Shown: positions 40,532-49,663 of the stretch, one piece after another | Layout: each line of letters opens with the position of its first letter | How positions within the stretch are numbered: the stretch's first letter is position 1 | Source: JBCCGG01 sp039029395 | GTDB lineage: Bacteria > Pseudomonadota > Alphaproteobacteria > Kiloniellales > JAKSDN01 | Direction: 5' to 3' | Length of the DNA: 64,000 nt | Assembly: GCA_039029395.1 (NCBI GenBank) | Contig: JBCCGG010000026.1 | Coordinates: forward strand, 1 to 64,000 | Notes under the pieces: generated by a model | What the model was told of the DNA's origin: nothing | Seen by the model: only the letters and a program-made list of their open reading frames with translations | Databases searched by the model: none | Program-made: the position numbers and the translations under genes

Positions 40532-41443
40532 TCAGCGGGGCGCGAAAAACCTCAGGCTGAGCTCGTCGTTCTCCGGCGGCGTCGCCAGCACCGCCTCGAA
40601 GCGGGTTTCCGCGCCCGGTGCCAGCTCGGCGGCCGCGACCTCGATCGCGGCCTCGTGGCGCGTGCCATCCGCAAAGCGCAGCTCGAGCGGCGGTACGGCG
40701 CGGGCCCGCGCGCCCCGATTGGCGATCGTGCCCTCGATCACCAGGCTGTCGACGCCGTCGACCAGGCGCCGCTCCGAGGTCACCTCGCCGACCACCAGGT
40801 CGCTGCCGAGTACCTCGCCCAAGCCCACGCGCTGATAGAGCCTCTCGGTCGCGGGGACCCGTTCGACGATCCAGGCACGGCCTTGCACCACGGCCAAGGC
40901 CGCCAGCGCCACGATGAGCACCGCCGCCGCCCAGGCGAGCGGGCGCCTGGCGGGCGTGGGCTTGGCGAATGCGGGCGCCTTACCGGTCCACTGATCCTCT
41001 TGCTTGGGTGGGGGCGGAGGGGTCTCATCCGGCGCAGGGTCCTGCGGGGCCGCCCTTTGCACGGGTTCTGCTTCCGGCTTTGGTGCCGGCTCGGGCTCGG
41101 GCTCGGGCTCCGCTTCGCGCTCGGGCTCTGGCTCTGGTACGAGATCCGGCTCGAGCTCGGGCTCCGTCTCCGGCTCGGGGGGCGGTCCGGAGAGCTTCTC
41201 GAACAGGGATTCCGGCGGCTCGGCGTCCTCTGCGCGGCCGTTATCAATCATGCCGAAGAGGGCACGGGCCTCGTCGGCCTCAATCTCGACTGCTGGCTCG
41301 ATCTCTGGTGCGTCTTCCGGCTCGTGAGCGGTCTGGTGCCAGGCGTTGCCGCACTTGCTGCAGCGCACCCGTCGCCCGGCGAGTCCGAGCTTGTCCTCGT
41401 CCACGTTAAAGCGTGCCTGACAGCTCGGGCAGGTGATGATCAT
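40532..41443 (-). CDS. MJ0042 zinc-ribbon / DUF3426 membrane protein
   Basis: 303 residues. An N-terminal zinc ribbon (Cys5, Cys8, Cys28, Cys31; MIITCPSCQARFNVDEDKLG) of the MJ0042 type is followed by a long acidic Pro/Glu/Ala linker with PEPEPE repeats. A single transmembrane helix (LAWAAAVLIVALAALAVV) and a C-terminal DUF3426 region (VEGTIANRGARARAVPPLEL) follow. Function unknown. The family is regularly found next to ftsE in alphaproteobacteria. Confidence 0.88.
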   Translation of the reverse strand: MIITCPSCQARFNVDEDKLGLAGRRVRCSKCGNAWHQTAHEPEDAPEIEPAVEIEADEARALFGMIDNGRAEDAEPPESLFEKLSGPPPEPETEPELEPDLVPEPEPEREAEPEPEPEPAPKPEAEPVQRAAPQDPAPDETPPPPPKQEDQWTGKAPAFAKPTPARRPLAWAAAVLIVALAALAVVQGRAWIVERVPATERLYQRVGLGEVLGSDLVVGEVTSERRLVDGVDSLVIEGTIANRGARARAVPPLELRFADGTRHEAAIEVAAAELAPGAETRFEAVLATPPENDELSLRFFAPR

Positions 41444-41604
41444 GAATCGGCTAACTTTTCCGCAACCAATTGAGAGTCCTTATAGGAACCGCTCGGGCAC
41501 AAAGCAAGCGGGCCGAAATGCCCCTCGGCCCTATGCTTTACCCGACTCGAAGGCCTGTGCAATGGTCTCGATTCGCAAGCGTGGCAAGGGAACGCAGCAA
41601 AGCC

Positions 41605-42333
41605 GTGATACGTTTCGAAGACGTTGTCATCAGCTACGGTGAAGGGCCTGAGGTGCTCAGCGGCGTAACCTTTCACCTGGCGCCCGGCTCGTTCCATTTC
41701 ATCACCGGACCGAGCGGCGCCGGCAAGTCGTCCCTACTGCGCCTGATGTACCTGGCCAACATGCCCAGCGCCGGGCAGATTTACCTGTTCGGCCAGCCGG
41801 TCGAGAACATCAACCGCAAGGGCCGGGCCGAGCTGCGCCGCAAGATCGGCGTGGTGTTCCAGGATTTCCGCCTGCTGCCCCACATGACCGCGGCCGAGAA
41901 CGTCGCCCTGCCCCTGCGCATTGCCGGCCGGCCGGAGGACAAGATCAAGCAGCACGTGGCCGAGCTTTTGGCCTGGGTCGGCCTGGCCGACCACTGCGAC
42001 GATCTGCCGGAGACCCTGTCGGGCGGCCAGCAGCAGCGCATCGCGATCGCCCGGGCGGTGATCACCCGGCCTAGCCTGCTGCTCGCCGACGAGCCGACCG
42101 GCAACGTCGACGACCGCATCGCCCTGCGCCTGCTCTATCTTTTCGAGGAGCTCAACAAGATGGGGACCACGGTGGTGATCGCGACCCACAGCGAGCAGCT
42201 GATGGCGCGCTTGAACCATCCGGTGATTCGCTTGACCGACAAGGCGCTCTATCTGGAAACGCCCCAGCCCAAGGCGTCCGGCACGGCGATCGAGGCCGAG
42301 GCCGAAGACGTCCCCGAAGAAAGCGCCGCCTGA
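41605..42333 (+). CDS. ftsE: Cell division ATP-binding protein FtsE
   Basis: 242 residues from GTG 41605, where family homology begins (VIRFEDVVISYGEGPEVLSG); upstream in-frame codons give a poor extension. Walker A GPSGAGKSS, signature LSGGQQQRIAIARA, Walker B LLLADEPTGNVD and the H-loop THSEQL are all present. With FtsX it forms the ABC complex that activates septal peptidoglycan hydrolases. ftsX begins one base after its stop. Confidence 0.94.
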   Translation: MIRFEDVVISYGEGPEVLSGVTFHLAPGSFHFITGPSGAGKSSLLRLMYLANMPSAGQIYLFGQPVENINRKGRAELRRKIGVVFQDFRLLPHMTAAENVALPLRIAGRPEDKIKQHVAELLAWVGLADHCDDLPETLSGGQQQRIAIARAVITRPSLLLADEPTGNVDDRIALRLLYLFEELNKMGTTVVIATHSEQLMARLNHPVIRLTDKALYLETPQPKASGTAIEAEAEDVPEESAA

Positions 42334-42334
42334 G

Positions 42335-43225
42335 ATGCGCTGGAAAGCCGCGGAAGTTCCCCTCAACCGGGACGCCTCGGAGCGGTTCCTGCCCTGGCTC
42401 ATGGCCTTTTTGATCTATCTGGGCGCGCTCGCCTTGGCCGCCGCCATGGCGGTCCATAACGCGGTGGGCCATTGGGATAGCGGCCTGGCCGGCAAGCTCA
42501 CCGTGCAGGTCATGCCCGGCGCAGCGGACGAGAACCCGGCGATCACCGCCGAGCGGGTCGCCCGTGTGCTTGAGGAGCTGCGCGCCACTCAAGGGGTGGT
42601 TCAGGCCCACGCGCTGGACGAGGAGGAAATCGTCGACCTGCTCGAGCCCTGGCTCGGCGGCGCCACGGAGAGTTGGAACCTGCCCTTGCCCCAGGTCGTC
42701 GCGGTCGAGCTCGATCGGGACCGGCCGCCCGATTTGACGGCGCTCTCGGCGCGGCTCGGAGAGGTCGAGCCGGGCACGGCGATCGACGACCACCAGCGCT
42801 GGCTCGGCGAGCTGCTCGATCTGATCCGCGGCCTGCAAATCCTGGCGATCGGCGTCATCGCCTTGGTTGCCTTGGCCTCGATCGGCGCGATCGTTTTCAT
42901 CACCCGCACCGGCATGGCGATCCACCGGCCGGTGATCGACCTCCTGCATCTGATCGGCGCCCAGGACAGCTTCGTCGCCTGGCAGTTCCAGCTCCATGCC
43001 CTCAAGCAGGGTTTGCGCGGTGGCGTCGTCGCCCTGGCACTTACGGTCTTGACCCTTCTGTCCCTTGGCTATCTGCTGCAACGGGCGGACATCGCCTTTC
43101 TGCCGGCGGTTTCGCTCTCTGCGTGGGAATGGTGCGTCCTGGCGCTGCTGCCGCTTTTGGCCGCCTCGGTCGCCATGATCACCGCCCGCATCACGGTGCT
43201 GGCCACGCTCGCCCGCATGCCCTGA
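42335..43225 (+). CDS. ftsX: Cell division protein FtsX
   Basis: 296 residues, four transmembrane helices (about 26-45, 173-197, 225-250 and 262-290) with the large periplasmic domain between the first two. HLIGAQDSFVAWQFQLHALK is the typical coupling region. It partners FtsE, directly upstream. Confidence 0.94.
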   Translation: MRWKAAEVPLNRDASERFLPWLMAFLIYLGALALAAAMAVHNAVGHWDSGLAGKLTVQVMPGAADENPAITAERVARVLEELRATQGVVQAHALDEEEIVDLLEPWLGGATESWNLPLPQVVAVELDRDRPPDLTALSARLGEVEPGTAIDDHQRWLGELLDLIRGLQILAIGVIALVALASIGAIVFITRTGMAIHRPVIDLLHLIGAQDSFVAWQFQLHALKQGLRGGVVALALTVLTLLSLGYLLQRADIAFLPAVSLSAWEWCVLALLPLLAASVAMITARITVLATLARMP

Positions 43226-43262
43226 CGCCGGGCGGTGGCCGGCCAAGACGGGCGCTTTTGTC

Positions 43263-43859
43263 ATGCCTCGACCTAGGCTGCGCGGGCTCTTTCTGCTCTG
43301 CCTGCTTATCGGCCTGCCCTGGCTGATCGGGCTTGTGCTCTTCGCCCAGTCCTTGCCGACCCGGGTCGGCGATCCGGTGCGCGAGACCGACGCCATCGTG
43401 GTGCTGACCGGGGGCAGCGGGCGGGTCGCCCAAGGAGTCGCTCTGCTGGTCGCAGAACGGGCCGAGAAGCTCTTCATCTCCGGCGTTTACCAAGGCGTCG
43501 ACGTCGAGGCCCTGCTGCAGCTCGAGCGTCAAGAGCCGGACGAGGTGGCCTGCTGCATCGCGCTCGGCTACCAGGCGGGCGATACCCGCGGCAACGCCCT
43601 GGAGACCGCGGCCTGGCTCGGCGCCGAGGGCTTTACCTCTCTGCGCCTGGTGACCGCCGCCTACCATATGCCGCGCAGCCTGTTGGAATTCCGCGCGCTC
43701 ATGCCCGATGTGGAGGTGGTGCCGCACCCGGTGTTCTCGAGCCACTTCAAGCAGGCCGACTGGTGGCGCTGGCCGGGCAGCGCCAGCCTGATGGCGCGCG
43801 AGTACAGCAAGTACCTGGTTGCCTGGCTGCGCATCAAGCTGAGCGAGGCGCTGTCGTGA
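43263..43859 (+). CDS. YdcF/DUF218 family protein
   Basis: 198 residues. N-terminal membrane anchor (residues 7-29), then the DUF218 fold with DAIVVLTGGSGRVAQGVALL, NALETAAWLGAEGFTSLRLV and YHMPRSLLEF. Members such as ElyC and SanA act in envelope integrity. It overlaps the next acyltransferase gene by 4 bp (GTGA), placing it in the ftsEX-plsC operon. Confidence 0.9.
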   Translation: MPRPRLRGLFLLCLLIGLPWLIGLVLFAQSLPTRVGDPVRETDAIVVLTGGSGRVAQGVALLVAERAEKLFISGVYQGVDVEALLQLERQEPDEVACCIALGYQAGDTRGNALETAAWLGAEGFTSLRLVTAAYHMPRSLLEFRALMPDVEVVPHPVFSSHFKQADWWRWPGSASLMAREYSKYLVAWLRIKLSEALS

Positions 43860-44572
43860 TCTGGCTGCGCTCCTGCCTTTTCAATATCGCCTTCTACGGT
43901 TGGACGACCTTCATCTGCGGCCTGGTCATGCCTTTCGTGTTCCTCTTCGCCAAGCCGGTTGGGGTGTTCTTCGTCGGACGTTTCTGGGCGCGAATCTCTA
44001 TGGCGATGGCGCGCCTTATCTGCGGTATCGGCCACCAGGTGGTCGGTTTGGAGCACCTGCCGGAGGGCCCCTGCATCGTCGCGGTCAAGCATCAGTCGGC
44101 GTGGGACACCTTGGTATTCAGCCAGCTGCTCTACAATCCCAGTTATGTGCTCAAGAAGGAATTGACGCGGATCCCGTTCTTCGGCTGGTCCCTGCTTCGG
44201 GTCGGCATGGTGGCCGTCGACCGCAGCGGCGGCGCAAAGGCGTTGAAAGACATGCTGGCCGCCGCCAAACGCCGGATCGCCGAGGGCCGGCAGATCCTGA
44301 TCTATCCCGAGGGCACGCGCACGGCGCCGGGCCAGCGCCGGCCCTACCACCCGGGGGTCGCCGCGCTCTACCGGGAGCTCGGCGTGCCGGTCGTGCCGGT
44401 CGCGCTCAATTCCGGGCTCTTCTGGGGCCGCCGCGCCTTCACCAAAACGCCGGGCACGATCACCGTGGAGTTCCTGCCGCCGATCGCACCCGGCATGGCC
44501 CGCAAGGCTTTCATGGCGCGCCTGGAAGAGGACATCGAGGGCGCCTCGGAGCGGCTCTGCCAGGTGGGCTGA
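43856..44572 (+). CDS. 1-Acyl-sn-glycerol-3-phosphate acyltransferase (PlsC family)
   Basis: 238 residues from the GTG overlapping the previous stop. The acyltransferase motifs are VKHQSAWDT (HxxxxD) and FPEGT-equivalent IYPEGTRTAPGQ. A hydrophobic N terminus places it at the cytoplasmic membrane. It makes phosphatidic acid from lysophosphatidate. The last 248 bp before nrdJ (44573-44820) hold no gene; I saw a weak GGAAAGC/GCTTTCC inverted repeat but no clear NrdR box or cobalamin riboswitch. Confidence 0.92.
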   Translation: MIWLRSCLFNIAFYGWTTFICGLVMPFVFLFAKPVGVFFVGRFWARISMAMARLICGIGHQVVGLEHLPEGPCIVAVKHQSAWDTLVFSQLLYNPSYVLKKELTRIPFFGWSLLRVGMVAVDRSGGAKALKDMLAAAKRRIAEGRQILIYPEGTRTAPGQRRPYHPGVAALYRELGVPVVPVALNSGLFWGRRAFTKTPGTITVEFLPPIAPGMARKAFMARLEEDIEGASERLCQVG

Positions 44573-44820
44573 ACCATCCCCCTTGTGGATAATTTTGTGG
44601 ACTCAAGGCCGGGCAAGTGGGTCAATTGGGCGGGTTGACCGGGTCCGCACCCGCGCTCCCGAGGTGAGCACGGTTTGCGCACCAGAACGAAAAGAGTACA
44701 ATTGAGGAAAGCAAGTGTGAGTTTAGGCTCCCATGTTAAAAGCACGTAACGTTTCTGGTCTTGAAAGGCTTTCCTGCTTATCTCGGACTCATAAGGCTTT
44801 AGGATAGGGGTCACAGATTC

Positions 44821-47088
44821 ATGGCGCCGATTACTGCCGTCTCCCAGCGCATCTGGGACATGAAGTACCGCCTCAAGGCGCCCGACGGCAGCCCTGTGGA
44901 CAAAACCCTCGAAGAATCCTGGCAGCGTGTCGCCCGGGCGCTCGCCGCGCCCGAGGCCGAGCCCGATGCCTGGGCCGGACACTTCGCCGAGGCCTTGCAG
45001 GACTTCCAGTTTCTGCCGGCCGGGCGCATCCTGGCGGGCGCCGGCAGCGAGCGCCAAGTGACGCTTTTCAACTGCTTCGTCATGGGCACCATCCCGGACG
45101 ACATGACCGGCATCTTCGAGCATTTGAAGGAGGCCGCGCTGACCCTCCAGCAGGGCGGCGGCATCGGCTACGACTTCTCCAGCCTCCGGCCCCGCGGCGC
45201 GCGGGTCCACGGGGTCGGCGCCGACGCCTCGGGCCCGCTCAGCTTCATGGACGTATGGGACGCCATGTGCCGTACGATCATGAGCGCCGGTTCCCGGCGC
45301 GGCGCAATGATGGCGACGCTGAGGTGCGATCACCCGGACATCGAGGCCTTCGTCGAGGCCAAGCGCACGCCCGAGCGCCTGCGCATGTTCAACCTCTCGG
45401 TCCTGGTCAGCGACGCCTTCATGGCCGCGGTGCGCGAGGACGCGCCCTGGGAGCTGACCTTCGGCGGCACGGTCTACGGCACGCTCCAGGCGCGCGATCT
45501 TTGGGAGCGCATCATGCGCGCGACCTACGACGCCGCCGAGCCCGGGGTGATCTTCATCGACCGCATCAACCGGCTCAACAATCTCCATTATTGCGAGGAG
45601 ATCCGCGCCACCAATCCCTGCGGCGAGCAGCCCTTGCCGCCCTACGGCGCCTGCCTGCTCGGCTCGATCAACCTAGCAGCCCTGGTGGACAAACCCTTCG
45701 AGGCCAACGCGGCGCTCGACATCGGGCGGCTCGAGGCCTTGGTGCCGACCGCCGTGCGCATGCTCGACAACGCGATCGACGTTTCGCGCTTTCCCCTGGA
45801 GGCCCAGCGCCAGGAGGCCATGGCCAAGCGGCGTATCGGCCTCGGCGTCACGGGCCTGGCCGATGCCCTGATCCTCTGCGGCGCGCGCTACGGCAGCTCT
45901 CAAGCCGTCGCGCTGACCGAGCGTTGGCTGGGTGCGCTTAGGCGCAGCGCCTATCTGGCCTCGGCCGAGTTGGCCCGGGAAAAGGGCGCCTTTCCGCTCT
46001 ACGACCCTGAGCCCTATCTCGCCGGCGAGACCATCGCCGGGCTCGAAAAAGAGGTGCGCGACGCGATCGCCGCCCACGGCATGCGCAATGCCTTGGTCAC
46101 CTCTGTGGCGCCGACCGGCACGATCTCGCTGCTGGCCGACAATGTCTCCTCAGGGCTCGAGCCGGTCTTCAGCCTGGCCTACGAGCGCAACATCCTGATG
46201 CCCGACGGCACGCGCAGGACCGAGGAGGTCAGCGACCATGCCTACCGGCTTTATAAGCGCCTCAAGGGCGAGGACGCGCCGCTCACCGAGGCTTTCGTGG
46301 ACAGCCAGTCGCTCGACCCGGCGGCCCACCTGATCATGCAGTCGACGGTGCAGAAGTACATCGACAGCTCGGTCTCCAAGACCATCAACCTGCCGGCCGA
46401 GATCGACTTCGAGGCCTTCAAGGACGTCTATGCCCAAGCTTACGAGCTGGGCTGCAAGGGCTGCACCACCTATCGGCCCAACGAAGTGACCGGCGCCGTG
46501 CTGGTCAGCCCGAGCGAGAAGGTGCCCGAGGAGGCGCCGGCCGGCGACGTGGTCTACATGACCCAGCCGCTCGCCCGGCCCGAGGCTCTGCCGGGCCGCA
46601 CCTACAAGCTGAAGTGGCCGGAGAGCGACCACGCGATCTACATCACCATCAACGACGTGATCCAGGACGAGCGCCGTCGACCCTTCGAGATCTTCATCAA
46701 CTCCAAGAACATGGAGCACTACGCCTGGACCTTGGCGCTGACCCGCATGATCTCGGCGGTGTTCCGGCGCGGCGGCGACGTCTCCTTCGTGGTCGAGGAA
46801 TTGAAGGCCGTGTTCGACCCGCGCGGCGGCGCCTGGCTCCACGGCAAGTACGTGCCCTCGCTCCTGGCCGCGATCGGCGAGGTGATCGAGCGCCACATGA
46901 TCGATAGCGGATTCTTGAGTGCCCCGGCCCAGCTGACCGGCCCGCCGGACCAAGAGCACCAGATCGCCGCCCTCGGCGAGGGCGCGATGGCCAGGCCCCG
47001 CCAGTGCCCGAAGTGCGGCAGCGCGGCGCTCATTCACCAGGAAGGCTGCGATCTCTGCAGCGTGTGCGGCTACTCGAAGTGCGCGTGA
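44821..47088 (+). CDS. nrdJ: Adenosylcobalamin-dependent ribonucleotide reductase (class II)
   Basis: 755 residues. Reduces ribonucleoside diphosphates using adenosylcobalamin instead of an iron protein. Key motifs: FNCFV (redox Cys), the active-site NPCGEQPLPPYGACLLGSIN with the thiyl Cys and Glu, and PTGTISLLADNVSSGLEP. A C-terminal zinc-like module CPKCGSAAL...CDLCSVCGYSKC carries the exchange cysteines. Length is typical for the shorter NrdJ forms. It depends on the adenosyltransferase product at 26339. Confidence 0.95.
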   Translation: MAPITAVSQRIWDMKYRLKAPDGSPVDKTLEESWQRVARALAAPEAEPDAWAGHFAEALQDFQFLPAGRILAGAGSERQVTLFNCFVMGTIPDDMTGIFEHLKEAALTLQQGGGIGYDFSSLRPRGARVHGVGADASGPLSFMDVWDAMCRTIMSAGSRRGAMMATLRCDHPDIEAFVEAKRTPERLRMFNLSVLVSDAFMAAVREDAPWELTFGGTVYGTLQARDLWERIMRATYDAAEPGVIFIDRINRLNNLHYCEEIRATNPCGEQPLPPYGACLLGSINLAALVDKPFEANAALDIGRLEALVPTAVRMLDNAIDVSRFPLEAQRQEAMAKRRIGLGVTGLADALILCGARYGSSQAVALTERWLGALRRSAYLASAELAREKGAFPLYDPEPYLAGETIAGLEKEVRDAIAAHGMRNALVTSVAPTGTISLLADNVSSGLEPVFSLAYERNILMPDGTRRTEEVSDHAYRLYKRLKGEDAPLTEAFVDSQSLDPAAHLIMQSTVQKYIDSSVSKTINLPAEIDFEAFKDVYAQAYELGCKGCTTYRPNEVTGAVLVSPSEKVPEEAPAGDVVYMTQPLARPEALPGRTYKLKWPESDHAIYITINDVIQDERRRPFEIFINSKNMEHYAWTLALTRMISAVFRRGGDVSFVVEELKAVFDPRGGAWLHGKYVPSLLAAIGEVIERHMIDSGFLSAPAQLTGPPDQEHQIAALGEGAMARPRQCPKCGSAALIHQEGCDLCSVCGYSKCA

Positions 47089-47441
47089 GGGGGCCAGGAC
47101 GGTACTGGCGGCCGAGGGCTGCCGTTGTTGGCCTCGGATCACGACAATCTGTCGCAATCTCCAATACGGCACAAACGCATTCCCGTGGGACCCCATAGCT
47201 GAAATTGGATCAGGGACGCGGTTCGCTGCGAACGGCGACAGCTCGGCCCGATCTGGCCGGCATCAAGGGCCTGCCTCAGCAACCAGGTGGCAAGCTGGCC
47301 TTCCTCGGTGTCGTGGACCATGGAGGCCGACAGTCCAACGGGTGCGTTGCTTGGTCGACCCAGTTGCACTGTGACCGGCTGGTGACCATGCCCGCACCAT
47401 GGCGCCCTTCAAAGTCTCGCACTTCCTTGCGCCCGCGCGCC
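47089..47441. other. Non-coding stretch between nrdJ and nitrile hydratase
   Basis: 353 bp with only weak overlapping frames on both strands. No repeat, hairpin or RNA gene was recognised. Probably a junction between core and acquired DNA. Confidence 0.45.
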
Positions 47442-48110
47442 CTACCGTCCGGCATTGGTCGGTTCAAGATAACTTTCCCACAGGTCGGCAAGCATCAAGT
47501 CCCCAGGAGACTTGACGTCACCCCATAACTCTTGCGCAGAAAAGCGGACACTATAGAGGGGATCAGCTCGTTCCTCGCCGTGGGCGTTGGCGTCGGGTAG
47601 GACGAAACAGCCACGATAGGCTTCGACGACACCTACATGACCGCGCAGATAACCTGGCAGGCGCGTTGCTCCGGGGGAACCGTGGGTCTTGGCCCGCACA
47701 GGGTCGCCGGGCTTGTAAGCCGGTGCTCTGGGCTCAGGGCGCCGGTTGTCGAGACCCTGATGGAGAATCATAGGCACTGACTCGGGCGACAGGGGTTCGT
47801 CCTGGCCTGCCGGCCGCCTGGTTGCCTTACCGCTCTTCAGCTCGTCGATGGTGACCCAACCCGCGTTGACCAAGACTCCGACATCGCGCCAATACCACCG
47901 ATCATAATACTCGCTCGACAGGTAAAGCGCGGGCGGCATGCACTCCATGACGTGACGCAACCAGTCGACATTGAACCCACCTGGCTGGGTATACGACAGC
48001 TCCATGCCGAACATCCGCGCGCGCCAATTGGCCTTGGAAAACGGCTCATCTTGCGATAGGTCCACACGACCGAAACCGTGCATTCCACCCATGTCGTGGA
48101 TGCCGTCCAT
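47442..48110 (-). CDS. nthB: Nitrile hydratase subunit beta
   Basis: 222 residues. The characteristic opening MDGIHDMGGMHGFGRV and the C-terminal SH3-like barrel (YKPGDPVRAKTHGSPGATRL, PGYLRGHVGVVEAYRGCFVL, YSVRFSAQELWG) identify the beta subunit. It pairs with the alpha subunit encoded 3 bp upstream. The alpha-then-beta order resembles that of iron-type operons, although the alpha metal motif is cobalt-type. Confidence 0.94.
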   Translation of the reverse strand: MDGIHDMGGMHGFGRVDLSQDEPFSKANWRARMFGMELSYTQPGGFNVDWLRHVMECMPPALYLSSEYYDRWYWRDVGVLVNAGWVTIDELKSGKATRRPAGQDEPLSPESVPMILHQGLDNRRPEPRAPAYKPGDPVRAKTHGSPGATRLPGYLRGHVGVVEAYRGCFVLPDANAHGEERADPLYSVRFSAQELWGDVKSPGDLMLADLWESYLEPTNAGR

Positions 48111-48113
48111 GGC

Positions 48114-48800
48114 TCAGCCAGCCCGCGTTGGGGCGGCAACCTTGGCGGTGCCGACCATCGAGTTGCGCGAGACGAGGGCGGCTAACTCCTCCTCGCCAAG
48201 CTGCTCTGTTCCGTCGGGACGCTCGGGCAGCACCATGTAGCGTACATCGGCGGTGCTATCCCATACGCGGATTTCAACATCGTCTCCTAGCGCCACACCG
48301 AATTCTTCGAGGATGCCGCGCGGGTCATGGACCACCCGCGTACGATACTCGAATGACCTGTACCAAGGTGGCGGAATCCCCAGCAAAGCCCAAGGATAGC
48401 AGGAGCATAGGGTGCAGACGACGAGGTTATGCCGTTGGGTTGTATTCTCGACCACGATCAAATTTTTGGCCTCGAGCTGGGGGTAACCCAGTTCGACAAT
48501 TGCCTTGGAAGCGTTGGTCATGAGCCGCTGCTTGAAGGCCGGGTCGGTCCAGGCCCGGGCCACGACACGAGCACCGTTCTTCGGGCCAACGTCTTCTCTG
48601 AAGACCTCGATCCATCGGTCGACGGTTTCGCTGTTGAGGAGGCCCTTTTCGACCAGCAGGCTCTCCAGCGTCTTGACTCTGAGCGCCGGGTCGGACGGTA
48701 GATGCGAATGCAGTTCCTCCTGAAGAGCAATGACTCGTTTAGTATCCCTCGGAACCGTCAAACTTCCCCCCTGTAGGCGTTGGACCATTGCCGGCGACAC
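48114..48800 (-). CDS. nthA: Nitrile hydratase subunit alpha (cobalt-type motif)
   Basis: 228 residues. Converts nitriles to amides. The metal-claw motif VCTLCSCY spans residues 128-135, with Cys129, Cys132 and Cys134; Thr between the first two cysteines indicates cobalt rather than iron. VARAWTDPAFKQRL and YRTRVVHDPRGILEEFG are further family signatures. The first codon is GTG; ATG 48788 is an alternative. No activator/chaperone or amidase gene is adjacent. Lower GC than neighbours suggests transfer. Confidence 0.94.
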   Translation of the reverse strand: MSPAMVQRLQGGSLTVPRDTKRVIALQEELHSHLPSDPALRVKTLESLLVEKGLLNSETVDRWIEVFREDVGPKNGARVVARAWTDPAFKQRLMTNASKAIVELGYPQLEAKNLIVVENTTQRHNLVVCTLCSCYPWALLGIPPPWYRSFEYRTRVVHDPRGILEEFGVALGDDVEIRVWDSTADVRYMVLPERPDGTEQLGEEELAALVSRNSMVGTAKVAAPTRAG

Positions 48801-49087
48801 TGCTTAGCAGAGTTGGAACAAGAGCATCGTTTAGCTGCTGGTTCACGGCAACTGATATCGGATGCGGCAATCGTCCTTCAGCCTAATGCGCCATTGATCA
48901 CATGCCAAGGTCGCCACAAGGCACCTCGAGGAATAGGATGTCTTCATGTTCTTCCTCGCTAAAGGCGCCCCCCAAGCGAGCCGCTGCCTCGGGTTGCGGG
49001 GCGACCCGAATAGATGGGATTTCGCAGCATGGCGATGATGACTCACTCCATTCCGAGCTAAGGCACCGCCGGGTATGGCAGCGTGGA

Positions 49088-49663
49088 TCAGGTGTCGCCG
49101 GGGCGCGCCTTGACCGCCCGCAGCAGCTGCTTGAGCTGGCCCGCGCCGACGCCCAGGCTCTCCAGGTGGTGGACGGTGTTGGTGAGGTAGTCGAGGCAGG
49201 CGCCCCGGTCGCCGCGGCCTTGTTCCACCATGCGGGCGGTCTCCTCGAGGGACAGGCGCCCACAGTACTGCTCGTGGGTCCGGTCGACCACGAACGTGGC
49301 GGCATTCACCGGGCCATGCTCGGTCGCCACCTTGAGCCAGCTCGGGATGTAGACCCCGGTCACCATCTCGCGCTCCCAGAGATAGTCCATGACCTCCGCG
49401 CCCTCGGCGGCCGGCACCCGGTAGACCAGGCCGCCGCACGACCCGCCCCGGTCGAGCCCGAGCACCAGGCCCGGGCAGTCCGGGGTGCCCCGGTAGCGGT
49501 GGGAGGTGATGCAAAACCGCCGGTGATAGCCGTGCAGCCGCGCCACGCGGACCTCGACGTGGGGAAAGCCCGGATGCCACATGAGGGAGCCATAGCCGAA
49601 GACCCAGAAGTCCTCGCGAGGCGGCGGGATCAGGCGCGGGCGGTCACAGGCGCGGATGCTCAT
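49088..49663 (-). CDS. Gamma-glutamylcyclotransferase (ChaC-like)
   Basis: 191 residues from ATG 49663, at a 4-bp overlap with the upstream gene. VFGYGSLMWHPGFP is the substrate-binding P-loop-like motif, and the catalytic Glu is in LWEREM. ChaC-type enzymes degrade glutathione to 5-oxoproline and Cys-Gly. The 287 bp on its 3' side (48801-49087) contain no convincing gene. Confidence 0.9.
   Translation of the reverse strand: MSIRACDRPRLIPPPREDFWVFGYGSLMWHPGFPHVEVRVARLHGYHRRFCITSHRYRGTPDCPGLVLGLDRGGSCGGLVYRVPAAEGAEVMDYLWEREMVTGVYIPSWLKVATEHGPVNAATFVVDRTHEQYCGRLSLEETARMVEQGRGDRGACLDYLTNTVHHLESLGVGAGQLKQLLRAVKARPGDT

Noticed and set aside
44573..44820. NrdR box or cobalamin riboswitch upstream of nrdJ
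   Set aside because: I found neither the NrdR consensus nor B12-box elements; only a weak inverted repeat.
48898..49087. Minus-strand frame after the ChaC-like gene, considered as a gene remnant
   Set aside because: No start of its own and no recognisable family; open frames are common at this GC content.
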